Below are positions 10,770-23,136 of a stretch of 64,000 bases of DNA, piece after piece. Under the pieces are notes generated by a model. That model did no database searches. It was not told the DNA's origin and saw nothing but the letters and a program-made list of their open reading frames with translations. The first letter of the stretch is position 1, and each line of letters starts with the position of its first letter. The position numbers were made by a program, and so were the translations under genes. The stretch comes from Podocnemis expansa (lineage: Eukaryota > Chordata > Testudines > Podocnemididae): assembly GCA_007922195.1 (NCBI GenBank), contig ML682038.1, forward strand, positions 997,208 through 1,061,207, written 5' to 3'.

Positions 10770-13700
10770 ATAAGGATAAATGGAAAAATATGCATGTTTC
10801 TGATCTAGATTTTGAGGTACCTCTTTTCCCATGTCCTCACCTCACTAAAAGGCAAACCAACCAGACCCCTTTACTGATGTTATGTATTATGAAAATACTA
10901 ACTTTACTTTAGGAGATTTAAAACAGATGGGGGGGGGGTGCAACATTTTACTATACCACTCTTTTAATAAATGCTACACAATTTCTGAATGTATTAAAAA
11001 GCTATATTACAAGATTTTGTATTTAAAATTATAATTGGTTGGCTCTTAACAAAGAAGTTATGAATATATTGATGGAATGAAATCAGGTACATTTCTAAAT
11101 AAAAGTTTTTCAAGTCTTTCAGTCTTGGGTTATATGATTGTTCCTACAACTTAATATTAATTAATTATTAATACAGTACTCTGAATCTCACTTAAAAAAA
11201 TAAATTATATGCCTGTAAATTTGCTGCCAGTCATTGCAATTGCCAGATGGTAGTGAAATATTTAAACATAATTTTAAACCTTTTAGCCAAACTCTTTCCA
11301 TGTTGATCCAAAAACAAACAGTATAAGCAACTGAGCAAGTAGTATTTGTCATGTAAGAGAAGTCATAATGGTAATATGCTATAAAGGGAACTGAGGTTTA
11401 GAAATACTTAGCAGCAGCATTTTTCAGTTCAGGCAAAATTATTTCATCCTAGTTCCCCTTGCGCTCTAATGCACTTATAGTACTGATCATAAATTTCTGC
11501 AGACTGAATCATACTGTTCATTTTGGAGAATTGAAACTGCTACAGTATACAGTGCTGTGGAGATAAATTTTATTGTTTTGGCCACTGCAGTGTAGAGGTC
11601 TTTTGCCCATTTTGTCACATAGCCCTGTTAACTCAGTCATTATTACTACAGGACAGAATGGCAACCAAAGGTGACCTCCCAAACAGTCCATCAAAACATC
11701 TAATAAATAACTTGTGCTGGCCCTGTAGATGAGCATCTTTTCATATCCTGGGAAATCAATACTCTGTAGAATTGTTGGCTGTTTCTGAATGTTTGTCGAA
11801 GAGACAAAATATAAAAAGATCCAGTAAGTTAAGAACTCTTTTTCTGTCTTTGGTTTAATAGAGTGAATGGGGCCCTGTTTTTCTAGGTTCTGCCCAAACA
11901 CACAAAGAAAGGTTTTGTCTCTGATAGGATTTGTCAAGTATCCAGAAGCTGATCATACGTCCAGAATCTTATACAGGGAAACAAAAAATAAGCTCCTTGG
12001 GTTTATATGATTTCTTTTTAGTATGCCTCCTTCTGGAGAATTATTTTCTATTATTGTCTTTACAGTAAACAATTATATTGTTTAGTATGCCTGCCTGGTT
12101 GATATTTGTTGGCATGTTTATATTACTGTATTTTATAAACGGGTTTATATTGACTGGGGTAAGTGACCAGTACCTTGAGACTGGAAGCAACTTGAATCTT
12201 CTGTGATCTTTGTTGCGTAACAATCCACTCATCACTAAGTCCAGCCATCCTTCCAGGCCCGCTTCATCCCAAGACAAGCTCTGGCTCTTATCCTGTTCAG
12301 TCTGCAGGGCCAACGTCACTGCCAGGCCTGATCCACCCCCAGCTCTACTCTGCCTGTGGCCTAGCTCTGCCCTCATTCCTTCTCTTCCCCAGGCCAGCTC
12401 CACCTTCAGCTGAAGCTCAACTGCTGAGAAAGCCTTGGCTGTGCAATAATGGAAGGGGGAGGGCATGGACAGAGTCCATTAATGGAGGATGAGGGGGTGA
12501 CTGGAAAAGGTTTGTGCACCACTGTATTAGAATATGTACAGCATGAGCATCACCAATACCATCCTACCTCCACCCCCATGTGCATCAGTGCTGTACTAAG
12601 GCACAGCAATGAAGTAGAGAAGAGCTTCTAATAGACAAGCGACATTTGCTTCAGGCTGAGGTCCCTTTAGGCTCATGGGATAAACATTTTGGCCTATTGA
12701 TTGTGCCCTGTTTGAATGTTGTCCACAGAATATTCAGGAAACAAAGGCAGTGAATCCACTGAGTGAATGGGGACTGCATTCACTTTAATAACTACCAACT
12801 AATTGTCAGATGCAGCCACCACTTCTAAAAGTAAAAGATTGCTCATGTCCATTAAATTGTTAGCCTCCTTGCTGAAAATTTCTATTAGTACCAGCTATAA
12901 TGTTTTTTATGTGGAGCCCTGTCACTCTAAATTGGACTAAGACTACTGCCTTTTATGAAACCCGTCAACTTTTACTTATGACTAATCTGGACCACATGTA
13001 AGCCAGGGACCAAGATGTGAAACATTCCATAGCTCATAATCAGTCCAGCCCTTTTGAGATGCAAACTGTTTTTGTTCTGCTGTTGCTAATGTGAGAAAAG
13101 TTCTGTGAAGGAGTGCATCTCTGTCAGCTTAATTTATAGTTTCCTGTGATTGGAAAACCACATCACAAAATCAAAGGAAACAGAGATGAGAGAGACCAAC
13201 ACAAAAGAAAGTAGTGTTGACTAACTTTGATATTTTACCTAATTTTTACAGCAAACTGGTCATCAAAATAAGTAGGAGAATAAAATAATTTTCAGAGTAT
13301 ATGATTGTCATTACTAGGTGACTCCTAGAGCTAGCATGAAAATTACTCACTATATATATAGAGAGAGAGAGAGAATATAATACCAGATTATAAAAGCAGC
13401 TCAGTGGCTTTTGTTGGGTTGTCGGGGATGTTGGAAGCTAGACAAAAAGCAGAAGATTTCTTAATTCATTTTTTAAGAGTTTCCTTTTTATTATATATTT
13501 CATTGTCAACTGTGTAACCTCAGAGTATCTTCCTACTGTGCCTTTCTGCGGGTATACATAGATTTGGTATGTGGTTCACAGTTAAAATACTGTTTCCATG
13601 TCATGCCTGCCACAACTTACTACCTCCTCTTTTTAAAGCTTAGGAAAGCAAGTTGCAGGAGAGCTTGACAGTAGCAGTGCCCACACATGTGCACAGATCA

Positions 13701-14490
13701 CAATATGCAGAGGAAAGAGCAGAACGGGGAGTGGAGGAGGGATTTTTTTGTCTTGTTTTTAAAGAATGGTTGGATGAAGGAAACATCAGAATGTCATGTC
13801 TTATAGCTCACATAAGAAAGATTTATTTCTCCGGGATTATTGTTTAGTTCTCTTCTTCCCAATAGCCCTTCAAAAATACTTTTGTTGTTGTATGATGAGA
13901 ATTCTCAGCATTTTTTAATCAGAGCATGGGCTTGTATTTTTTTTATGGGCTCCAACTCCCAATTTTTTTTATAGTAATGTACCCAAGAATCTTTTGTCTA
14001 TAATGACAATGGCCCATTTTTGTTTGACTTTTAAGCTAGGCTCCTTTCAAAGCCTGTCTGGCTATTATGGAGAATTAGGAGACAGTAAAGCAGTGGCCAT
14101 TGTATTGGTGGTTGTTTGTATTTAGAGCTGTTTCTTGGTAGGAGAGGTGAAGTGACTGAATTGTATATTTGATTTGTAATTGTAAATATTAGGCAGGGCT
14201 AGAGTTCCTGTATTTCAGGCTCTTATAGAAGATGCTACTGGGGAAAGGGGGGGGGGGTGGAAGAGAGAAGTTTTTTTCTACTTTGAATATCTAACATTTA
14301 TAAATAACCAATATAATGTCCTCTAAAATAAATGTAAATCAAATTGAAATGTATCTTTGTACATGTAGGCAGTCCTTTCCTATTGCACTTCTCCCTGTGT
14401 GCCTGTGCATGTTTCTCTGTAGAGCATACCTTTATAAACAGTGGTTGATTGCTCAGCAAGTAGCCATGAAAGATTTTGCAAGCCATGTGC
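10770..14490. other. AT-rich unassigned stretch
   Basis: No recognisable gene or complete element. Minor features are a G-run at 10931-10939, a GC-rich island at about 12240-12420, a TA/GA dinucleotide tract at 13352-13376 and a G-run at 14248-14257. Open frames such as 11518-11937 on the minus strand (139 codons) show no family features. A TTTGTGCACCACTG motif near 12510 resembles a hAT right end, but I found no left partner. Confidence 0.35.
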
Positions 14491-14503
14491 CCAAAGTTGT
14501 ATT

Positions 14504-14667
14504 ATTTCAAAGGGTTAGCCCTGTTAGTATAGTTCAGAAAAACAAACAAGGAGTCCTGTGGCACTTCAAAGCATCTGATGAAGTGGGATTTTTCTCCCAT
14601 GGAAGCTCATGCAATAAATAAATTTTTGTCTTTAAAAGTGCCACAGGGCTCCTTGCTTGTGTCATTG
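14504..14667. mobile_element. PLE-derived unit, 10-bp TSD
   Basis: The left part reads TTCAAAGGGTTAGCCCTGTT and the core CAAGGAGTCCTGTGGCACTT jumps directly to AAGCATCTGATGAAGTGGGA, then ATAAATTTTTGTC and AAAGTGCCACAGGGCTCC. The two halves are complementary. The flanks AAGTTGTATT (14494-14503) and AAGTTATATT (14668-14677) differ at one base, giving a target duplication. The right terminal motif is truncated relative to the other copies. Confidence 0.75.
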
Positions 14668-14679
14668 AAGTTATATTGT

Positions 14680-16090
14680 ACAAGTAGGATCCCTCTGAAT
14701 GACTCAGTAGTCAATATCAAGCTACCCTTACTTCTGGGTTACTGCTGTTGGCTTTAGAGATGAGTAGTAGGCCAGCAGCCACTACTCTCTGGTCACCCAG
14801 TTCTGAAGGGAGGGCTGCTGCCAGTAGCAGCAGCAGTAAGGACGGAAAACCAGTAAATATGCAAGTCTCTATTAGGGAACACCAGGAATTATCCTACAAG
14901 AACCTAAACTGGAAAAAGAGCTATTAAGGAAAAATTGCTAACATCTGTTCATATTTCAAAAATCTGCCTGTGCAGAGTTCAGAGGACTAAAAAAGAGATC
15001 ATGTTTGGGAAAACCTGGAGAGGTGGTAACCCTAGACAGGGCTCTTCTAGACAGTAAGGAAAACTCTACAGTTTTTAAATCAAAAGTGTATAAATAAAAA
15101 AGCTGCTTAATTTCACATAATATTCATCACTTTGTTAATGTACCATTCTGCTTTATTCCTGAAGCAGGCACTTAAATAATTATTGTTCAATTGTAATGGA
15201 CACTGTTCCATGAGGCATGATAAAAGATGGCTGGGGGGGTGGGGAATGGTTGCAAGTTATAGTCTGTTCTCACACTTTGTCATCCATGATTGTGATTGTG
15301 GCACAGTTCTGACAGTCATAGCTGTAGTGCTGTCATACTTGAACTGTTTAGGTTTTGGTGTGGCACCACTAGCACTCAAAAAACAAGGCTGCAGAGCCTT
15401 CAAGTGTCCTACTCATAGTCCACACTACATACACTCTTGCTATGTGCATGGTAATGCATATGGCAAGTTAATAACCTTCACACTCTTAACTACACCATCC
15501 CTAAGCATACATCATCCAAAAATGTAGTGGCTGTTTCACAATCAAATTTTTGCTTATACCAGCTTTTTGGGAAATTGCACTAGCTTGAGAAGTCCTGCCC
15601 TGTGGGAAGAGCTAGCTGTTTGAGAACTAGCTGATGAAAATTATCACTACATTTCTTTGATGATGCAGGAGGACAACAGTCCTTGTAACAAACAGTTTAT
15701 GGTCTGACACGGATATGGAGGTGTGCCACAGCTGTGTTTGTCCCAGGATGTGGATGAGGTAATACCACTTAAAACCAGTGGGTATTTCAATCTTCCTGAT
15801 CGCTCCATTGACAATTTACTAATCGAAGTGCTCCATCAAATGAGTACCAGATCAAGGCTTCAAAGAGAACTACTGAGATTCAATTTATTTGCGCATTTTA
15901 TTGCATTGCTTCAGGGCTTAATAGGGACTTTGGATTTTTCTCTCATTACAATAGGTGATTTGACCTCATCTTCCTCTATATGCTGTTCCTCAGTGTTTGA
16001 ATCTTTCCAACAGCTTTGATTTGCTGTTAGAGTGAGACCTATTCCCATGACTTACACTCGCCTGCATTTATTTCCTACCATTTTGTAAGT
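14680..16090. other. Unassigned sequence
   Basis: Mixed-composition sequence with no recognisable element. An open frame at 15723-16019 (98 codons, plus strand) has a protein-like composition but no motif I recognise, no Kozak-like context and no splice partner, so I do not call it a gene. Confidence 0.3.
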
Positions 16091-16092
16091 TC

Positions 16093-16233
16093 CTCTATCT
16101 TCAAAGCATCTAACGAAGTGGGATTTTCCCCCATGAAAGCTCATGCAATACATACATTTGTTAGTCTTTTTAAGTGCCACAGGACTCTTTGTTTTACTGA
16201 ACTAGACTAAAATGACTGCCCCTTTAGAACTTT
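16093..16233. mobile_element. PLE-derived unit (half-unit)
   Basis: The unit begins TCTTCAAAGCATCTAACGAA, continues through GTGGGATTTTCCCCCATGAA, TACATTTGTTAGTC and AAGTGCCACAGGACTC, and ends GAACTAGACTAAAATGACTG. It contains only one orientation of the core, so it is the simple form of the family rather than the inverted dyad. No target duplication was identified. Confidence 0.65.
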
Positions 16234-16235
16234 TA

Positions 16236-16345
16236 TTTTTGTCTTTTATTGGACCAACTTCTGGTGAGAGAGACGAGCTTTCAAGCAAATATAGAGCTCT
16301 TATGCAGGTTTCACAGACAGAGAGAGGCAGACTTTCAGTTGATAT
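16236..16345 (+). repeat. Second dispersed repeat family, fragment 1
   Basis: The stretch TTTTATTGGACCAACTTCTG with GAGAGAGACGAGCTTTCAAG matches part of a repeat also seen at 18933-19095 and 40627-40790 (TGTAGCTGT, GGATATTAG, GAGGTAATTATC). I know this family as common in turtles and crocodilians. Its class is uncertain; a PLE end is possible. Confidence 0.5.
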
Positions 16346-16349
16346 AAGT

Positions 16350-18930
16350 GCCATAGGCTGCTTCAAGTCAATGGGTCCTGTAACATTTCACACCAGCTGA
16401 AGATTTGCTCCAGCGAATGCAGGATATATGGGAAAGCCCAAAGGAAGAGGTAACTTGAAGGCTTTCATGTTTGCTGTGATTCCTAATTGGTTTGGTTAGT
16501 GGCTTTAGCAAACCAGGGAGGATAGTCTCTGTACAGGAGCAGCCTAGGGAAAAAGCACAGAAACAAGGATGTGTGACAAAGCAAATGGGACACATAGGCA
16601 GAGGTATATAACAAGTGCTGTGTTTCTCGTGAGTGCAAATTCTCACTTGTTAAAAATAGTAATAACAGAGCTATACTGAACACTTAAAAAAGTAAAAATC
16701 TTACTATAAATAGCCTTGTATTTCTTTAAAGCATTTATTATACCTTGTTTATAAATTAGATTTGAGGCATGACTTCTGAATTTGTATGTGAACCTAAATT
16801 GAATCATCTAGTGAGCTATAGGTTTCTCCTGACCTAAATCACTGAAGTTAGAAATAACAAACTCTTGTCTTATCTGGTCCATCCACTTGCCAGTGGAGGA
16901 ATGACTTTCTAGCAGTTCTTTTCCCCATGATGTATTTATGAAAGCCCTCATTATTCCACTTAGCCCCTTTGATGTAATAGTTCTTTCTGTTGCTCTGTTC
17001 CCTTGTAAACCCTATCTGTCTTAGTGCTCCTGTTCATTGCTTCATTGTTTTCCATTTACACTGATGGTTTTATATTTTTTAACCTATACCAGATATTTGA
17101 GCAGTTCTTCATAAAACCATTCTGCTGCTGCTTGTTGTGTTCTGCTCTTTGCTGTTTTTCAAAGAAATTGTAGCCTCTTGAGACTTGTCTGCACAGGGGA
17201 TTTAGGCCAGATTGAGGTGATGTGCATTAGTTAATGCACAGTATGCAAGCTGCCCTAATTGCATGCACACAGGGCAGCTGTGCCTTTCTTCCATTTACCT
17301 CATTTTGGACATAGCTGTTAGCTGCATACTAAGCACATGGCAGTCATAGAGTGCATCCCATGGTCATTTGCAGGACTGTTGGGCCATGTGCCTAGTGGAA
17401 TTTTTCTCATTTTGTATTCTGGAATGCATGGGTGGGCTGAACAGTAGTCAGGTGGGTTCAGACTTTTAAAATCTCTTGATTTTACTGTCTCTAGCCCATA
17501 CTTCCTTTCTGTGGAAGCTATCATGATTTTATGTACCCTGGCCGCCTTCTGTGTTGGTAGATTTATACACATCCTCCCCGTGGGCCTTACTCACTGCATT
17601 TCTGAATATTTGCTCAGTATTTGCTTTTATGAAATCACTTGTAGTTTTGTATTATTGTATTACTTGAATGCATTGATTGCAATTTAAATAGTCACACTCA
17701 CTGATTCCAGAACTCCTCATTATTTTAATGTTCTCCGTCAATACCATTTGTTGCTCATAAATAAACCCAGGATGGTTTCTTTTACAACTGAACTCCGGTT
17801 TTTGGATCATAGAAGAAACTATGACATTTAGAAAACTCCCATTTAACAAAGTACAGGTTTAACTGTGTTTGTTATTCATTGTTGCTCATTAGATTTGGTA
17901 TTCTGTACCATTGTTTCTCATTTTATCTATCTCTGTATCTTAACCTAAAGGACTGAACATTCTTCAGTGACCCATTGTTCCTCATTGTCTTTGTAAATAT
18001 TTTTGGCATATGCATATGCCACACACTGATTCTCTCTCTTCACCTCTTGGAAATAATTTGGATTTACCGTATATACTTCGGAGTGCCATTCCAGTTAGAA
18101 TCATCCTACTTTTATACAGTGAGAAGTGGGTATGCTGAGGGGGATTTCTTGGAGTTGGGTGAGGGGCAAAAACATGAATATAGAGAGACTGGGATTCTCA
18201 CAATCTCTTGACAAATATTAACCATAGCATTTTCTAGAAAAAAAAAAAATTCTGTAACAACACTTATCTTGGCTGTTAGTCTTCTAGTTTCAGTCTTAAA
18301 GGTAAATGGTAGTGGAAAGAAATGCTGTTTTATAGGAACTGGGAGGATAACCAATATACAGAAAAGGGTTATTAAGGACGATTACAGAATTCTGTCTCGT
18401 GTTGTAGTCCTCTAAAAAAATGAAGGGATAGATCTTGTCCTCAGATACTTGTGTTATCAGCTGAGTAGATGGAATCTGTTTGCATATTTGAAGGTAAAAT
18501 TAATCTCCTAGCTGCATAAATGGAGTGAGACTGTACTAATTTTTTAAACTACTTTTGTTGATTTCATAGCAATGTATAATTGTGCATATGTATTTATTTG
18601 ATTACCAGCACAGTCACTGACTCAAATATTTCTTAGAAAATCTTGCCATTGGTATTCATTCACCACATAAATTGAAAAATACATATGAAATTGTGGGTTT
18701 TTTAATTTATTTACTAAAATATAAAGAAAAGCTTTTAAGTCAGTGCAGAAGGCCGTGTCTGACCATCGTAAACATTGATTAAGACATTGCAATCAAGGTA
18801 ATAAAAACAGTGATTGAAGAGAAGCTCTGAAGAAGGAAGCAAACATACATCCTTGTAAATATTCATTGAAGCTGCTTCTCATGATTGCCCAATTTTATTG
18901 AATTCTGTTTGACAGAATTGCTGTAAGCAA
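16350..18930. other. Unassigned AT-rich sequence with small repeat scraps
   Basis: Near 17190-17290, GAGACTTGTCTGCACAGG with GGCCAGATTGAGG and GCATTAGTTAATGCACA looks like a remnant of the TTGTCTAC-ended transposon family. At 18066-18081, ACCGTATATACTTCGG resembles the terminal sequence of the TA-flanked elements at 30472 and 59378, without a partner end. I see nothing else. Confidence 0.3.
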
Positions 18931-18932
18931 TG

Positions 18933-19095
18933 TTGTTGTAGCTGTGTTGGTTTCTGGAAGTTAGAGGGGCAATGTGGATGAGGGACTATCTTTAATTATT
19001 GACAAGTTTTTGAGTTACACAGAGCCATTCTTCAGATCTCGGAAAGCTACTCCAAGTATCAAGATAATTCAGCAGAAGTGTTTAGCACTGTCATG
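18933..19095 (+). repeat. Second dispersed repeat family, fragment 2
   Basis: The stretch contains GTTGTTGTAGCTGTGTTGG, TTAGAGGGGCAATGTGG, ATCTTTAATTATTGACAAG and CACAGAGCCATTCTTCAG. It is collinear with 40627-40790 at the left and with 16236-16345 at the right, so the three pieces together outline a repeat of roughly 170-200 bases. No coding potential. Confidence 0.5.
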
Positions 19096-19421
19096 GGCTG
19101 CACCCCCTTGCACCTGTAGGGTATGATCTGCATAACTTTCCTGTTCAATTTTGCAAAGTAATTGTGGGTTTAATACAAAATAGGCCCTGTGAGTTCTTTT
19201 TTCTTTTCTTTTTTTTCTTTTCCCCCCGAATGCTCATGACATACTCTACATTATTGTTATAGTTGCATGTTTCCTGCTGCATCATGTATGTGTACAGATG
19301 TGAAATACATCCTCATGGGTTTCATATGGCTTGTGGGGGATAGACAGACCTGTCTCTCGGCAAGGAAGCAGTCAAGGCTGCAAACACATCCAATGAAAAT
19401 ACAAATGACAGTGCACTAGTT

Positions 19422-19727
19422 CAGGGGTCTGCACGTGAGGCTCTTTGACTGTCCTCTTACGGCTCTGTGCTCTGCCCCCTGCCCCACCAGGGGATCTTGT
19501 AACTGGCCCATGTCTGGCTCCAGGCTTCCCACCACCACTGGGGTACCCTGCAGGGGGCCCCTTCCAGTTCTCCCCCTGCTTGACCATGGGGCCCTGCAGC
19601 AGATGCCCTGGCCCATCTCCTCCCACCCTCCGCCAGTATGTTACCCCCATTGCAGCTCTCAAAACACTTGGTTATTGAAGGAAATTTTAGAAATAGCTCT
19701 TCTTATCTTTTGGGTTGCTGACCTCTG
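19422..19727. mobile_element. hAT MITE (CAGGGGTCTGCA ends)
   Basis: The left terminus CAGGGGTCTGCACGTGAGG and the right terminus GGGTTGCTGACCTCTG are inverted copies with mismatches. The flanking octamers CACTAGTT (19414-19421) and GACTAGCT (19728-19735) agree at 6 of 8. The interior is GC-rich. The copy at 23366-23596 has related ends (CAGGGATTGGCA and GGTTGCAGACCCCTG). Confidence 0.7.
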
Positions 19728-19735
19728 GACTAGCT

Positions 19736-22700
19736 AAATGTCTGTAGCACATTGGGCAGGAGATCACCCACCCTTTCTGAACAAAATGAATTACCTGGCC
19801 TCAAGGAGGAGAAAACTCATGCTTTAAACTGTTAAAGGCTTTTTGCCAAGGGAACTCCATGCTAAAACATCTCCACCTACAACAAGGAGCCCTGTTCAGG
19901 GAAGGGCACAGACTGACTGTAAAACCATCGTCAGCCAGTCATGTGAGTAACGTTGAAATGGACTACAACAGTAAACTTTAGGTTAGAATGCATATTTCCT
20001 TTTGATAGTGGTTAACTCCTGACAAATTAATTAATTGAATGAGCACTGATTTGCTATATACTCCCTTAAAATCATATTTGGATCAACAAACTGTATTTTA
20101 TCTAAAGCTGTGTGTATTTTAGAGAATGTAAAGAAGGAAGGACTGATTTTGGTTTCTTTGTTAAACTGACGGACCATTGTATATGAGTCTAGAGTGATCT
20201 GGGAAGGGTCCTGATCTGTGCGGGATGGAAGTTCCTGGTGTGGTATCTGGGCAGCTGGGTGGTGCTCAGTGGAGGACCACCTCTGAGTGTCTAGTGAGAG
20301 CACTTGCACAGCCTGGGACTGATTGCATGCAGGAAGCTGGTGTGGACTAACCCAGGAATGGAGATCCACCTAGCAAAGCAGGGTAAGTCAGGATCCAGGA
20401 ATGGGTGATCAGGGAAGTACAGCAGCACGCCAGCCCAGATTCTGGAGGTGGAGGGGACGGACATCACAAGCACCTACTCTAAGGGACCATTCACGGTGAA
20501 GTAGCCTTATTAATACACCTGTAAAACAGAAAGGAGTATTAGTAGGGTATAGATTGTTTTGTTAAGCTTAAATTCACTGTCTTTTATTAAAACCATGATT
20601 TTTAATGCCCAGCAAAGTTACAAATCTGAGTTCCTAAGCTTTTGAAAGTATTGGACTGAGAGTTCAAATTAATTGATAGCTTTATGAGAAGTTTTCATCC
20701 ACAGGTGGTATGGTGTGTTTGTCTTCTATGTGAGTTCATTCAAGTGCATAGAAATGATCTAGTTTCATCCACCTAGTTTTTTGGATATTTAGTGTACTGG
20801 ATGAGGTACACCACACATTGTGATAGGCATGTATATAACCCATGGATCTGAAAAGGTGTGTTGGGAGAGGGTGTTGATCATTGTAGTGGTGAAGATACAG
20901 TATGTTTGTAGATTTTGGATTTGTTGTTCAGGTCGGGTCTTGTGCTGCTTTGAGTTGGTATGTCCTGGTCTGTGGGGACCTTGCTTCTGATGATGAGTTT
21001 GGAGAGGTTGAAGGGTTCAGTGATAACACATGCTGCCTGGCTTCTCTTGTTTGGGAAGTATGTAGAAGTTTACAGGGGTGGGTTCTTGGGATATGACTTC
21101 GTAGTTTCTTGTGGAGTTGCTTGGGGAAGGATTTGAAGAATTAAGTTCTTCTAAGTCTTCTAAATCCCTCTGTGTTTCAAGATATGTAATTGAAATGTTT
21201 GAATTAATGCAAATGATTATCTTGTGCAGCTGCTGCAGTTTGCTGTTCATTCTTATCTTCAGCCATACCTTACTGTAGACCAAACAATTATTTTCCAGAT
21301 TTTGAGAAAGTTGTGTATTGGGGAGTTAGCGCCCTTTACTGTGTGACATCAACTATGCCAAACTCTTTCGAGACAGAGGAAGCAGCTATTGCGATAATTA
21401 CTCTCCAAGTAAAAGGTTATGGTTAAATATAGCAACAAAGTATGTTCCAGTTGGGAATGGATTCAGTTCAGTAATTCAACAAAGGATAAAGTTTTTGTAG
21501 TTAGCATTGTAGTGGCTCTTCATGATCTTGTAACTTAGGATTGTTTCAGCTTCTGTTGTAAACCTGATTTTAAAATTTTACAGGTAGCAAATATTTCCTC
21601 TAGGATAGAATTCATAAAACAAGAAATTGGATTTTAAAAAAAATTATATATTTAATAGCATTTTATGCTCTAAAAGACTTTTTCTCAAATTTTAAACATA
21701 TGCAGTTTGCTGCAGTGGCTTTTATAATTAGAATTCAGAAATTAAATACAAAAACTTAGAAAATAACCAGTTACTAATTTAATCTTCTTGGGCTTTTCCT
21801 CACCAAATCTATAAAATTTCCATGACCTCCACACTTTAAAAATAGGAACAAAACCTGCCTATGCACAATGAAGTTTAAAATGTCAGTGTATGTATATGAA
21901 TTATAGGTATTGGGGAAAAAATGAAATAACATTCAGAACCAAGACTATTAGGGTAATTTCTTTAGGTATTCAGAGCAGAAACCTCCCCATAAATTGCCAC
22001 CAAAGGACAAAATGCCAATCATTGCAAACTAGCTTTCCTAGAAGTTTATCCCTTTGTATTGTGATGTTCACCTCATTTGAAAAGGGGTTGGGATGGAAAG
22101 CCAAAGACAGAATACATTATCTGACCTGTATTTGGCTTCTTTAAAATTGTACTGTGTCATTAAGATAATCATTTGCTTGGTAGCTTAAGACTGGGGTGGG
22201 GAGGGCAGGATTGAAAAATAAGTGATTTAAATCAGGATGCAGGAAGCCTGGAATGAAATAATTTTAATTAAATTTTGCATTTGTATTTTTTAGTTATTTT
22301 ACTACAAAGTTTTAATGGTTAAGAACTGATGAGAGTTCCCATTGATTTAAAACATGATAAATTGCCACTAACTACTGTCTTTACACTATATTTGGCACTT
22401 CTTTTTGCTGAAAAGAGGGATATGCTCTGACTATACACATTTATTTAAGGAATTAAATAGTTTTATTCACATTTATTCATATTCTGAATTTTTTTTATCA
22501 AGTTAGAAAATGGTGAATTATGTAGTCCTTATTTAGTAGATGATAATTAATGTGTTACTTTTAATCTCTGTCAAACTCCATTTCAGCAGCAATTTGAATT
22601 CAATTAAAATGCTCAAAACTCTATTTTTAAATTGTTAAATTGGTAGTATTTAACCAATAACAATATCCTAAAAGTTCTGGATAATAGTATACCAAAACAT

Positions 22701-23136
22701 GTTTTTCATTTAATAAATGATTTTTTTTAAACCAGAGAAATTATTATCTGTAGCTAGTGAACTTAACTGATTGTCCTTCAAGAGTTTAGAATTAATAGAT
22801 CTAGTTTTTATTCATAGACTGAAAGAGGAAAATAAATTTTTCTGCCATTTCAGTTTCCAGTTGGTTTGTGAACTTTGAACTAATTGTTTAACCAAACTAG
22901 TTGAATAAACTAACTAAGAAAGTAAGAAAATATTCTCTCTGAAATATGAAAAAGAGGCTATGGCAATCAAAAAGCTCTTATAGCAATTCAATAGAATCTG
23001 TTTCCAAATGCTTAGCTAGTGATTTCCATCAGTTCTGGAAAGTTCAATGACAATTCTAAGGGCAACAAAATCTGAAAGGGAAAATTAGGAATGCTAATTA
23101 CCAAAGAACTGTAATTGTGCTTACCATGTCCAGTAA
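19736..23136. other. Long unassigned stretch, very AT-rich from 21300
   Basis: No mobile element is recognisable between about 20550 and 23136. The part from 21300 to 23130 is AT-rich and lacks the repeat families that fill the rest of the window. Near 20330-20400, AACCCAGGAATGGAGATCC with CTAGCAAAGCAGGGTAAGTC resembles sequence I associate with sauropsid retroviral leader regions, but this is too weak to call. Confidence 0.3.

Noticed and set aside
11518..11937. 139-codon minus-strand open frame as a possible gene
   Set aside because: No recognisable motif, no promoter or splice context, and AT-rich composition makes such frames expected by chance.
15723..16019. 98-codon open frame with plausible protein composition
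   Set aside because: No family resemblance, no splice or start context, and no support from neighbouring sequence.
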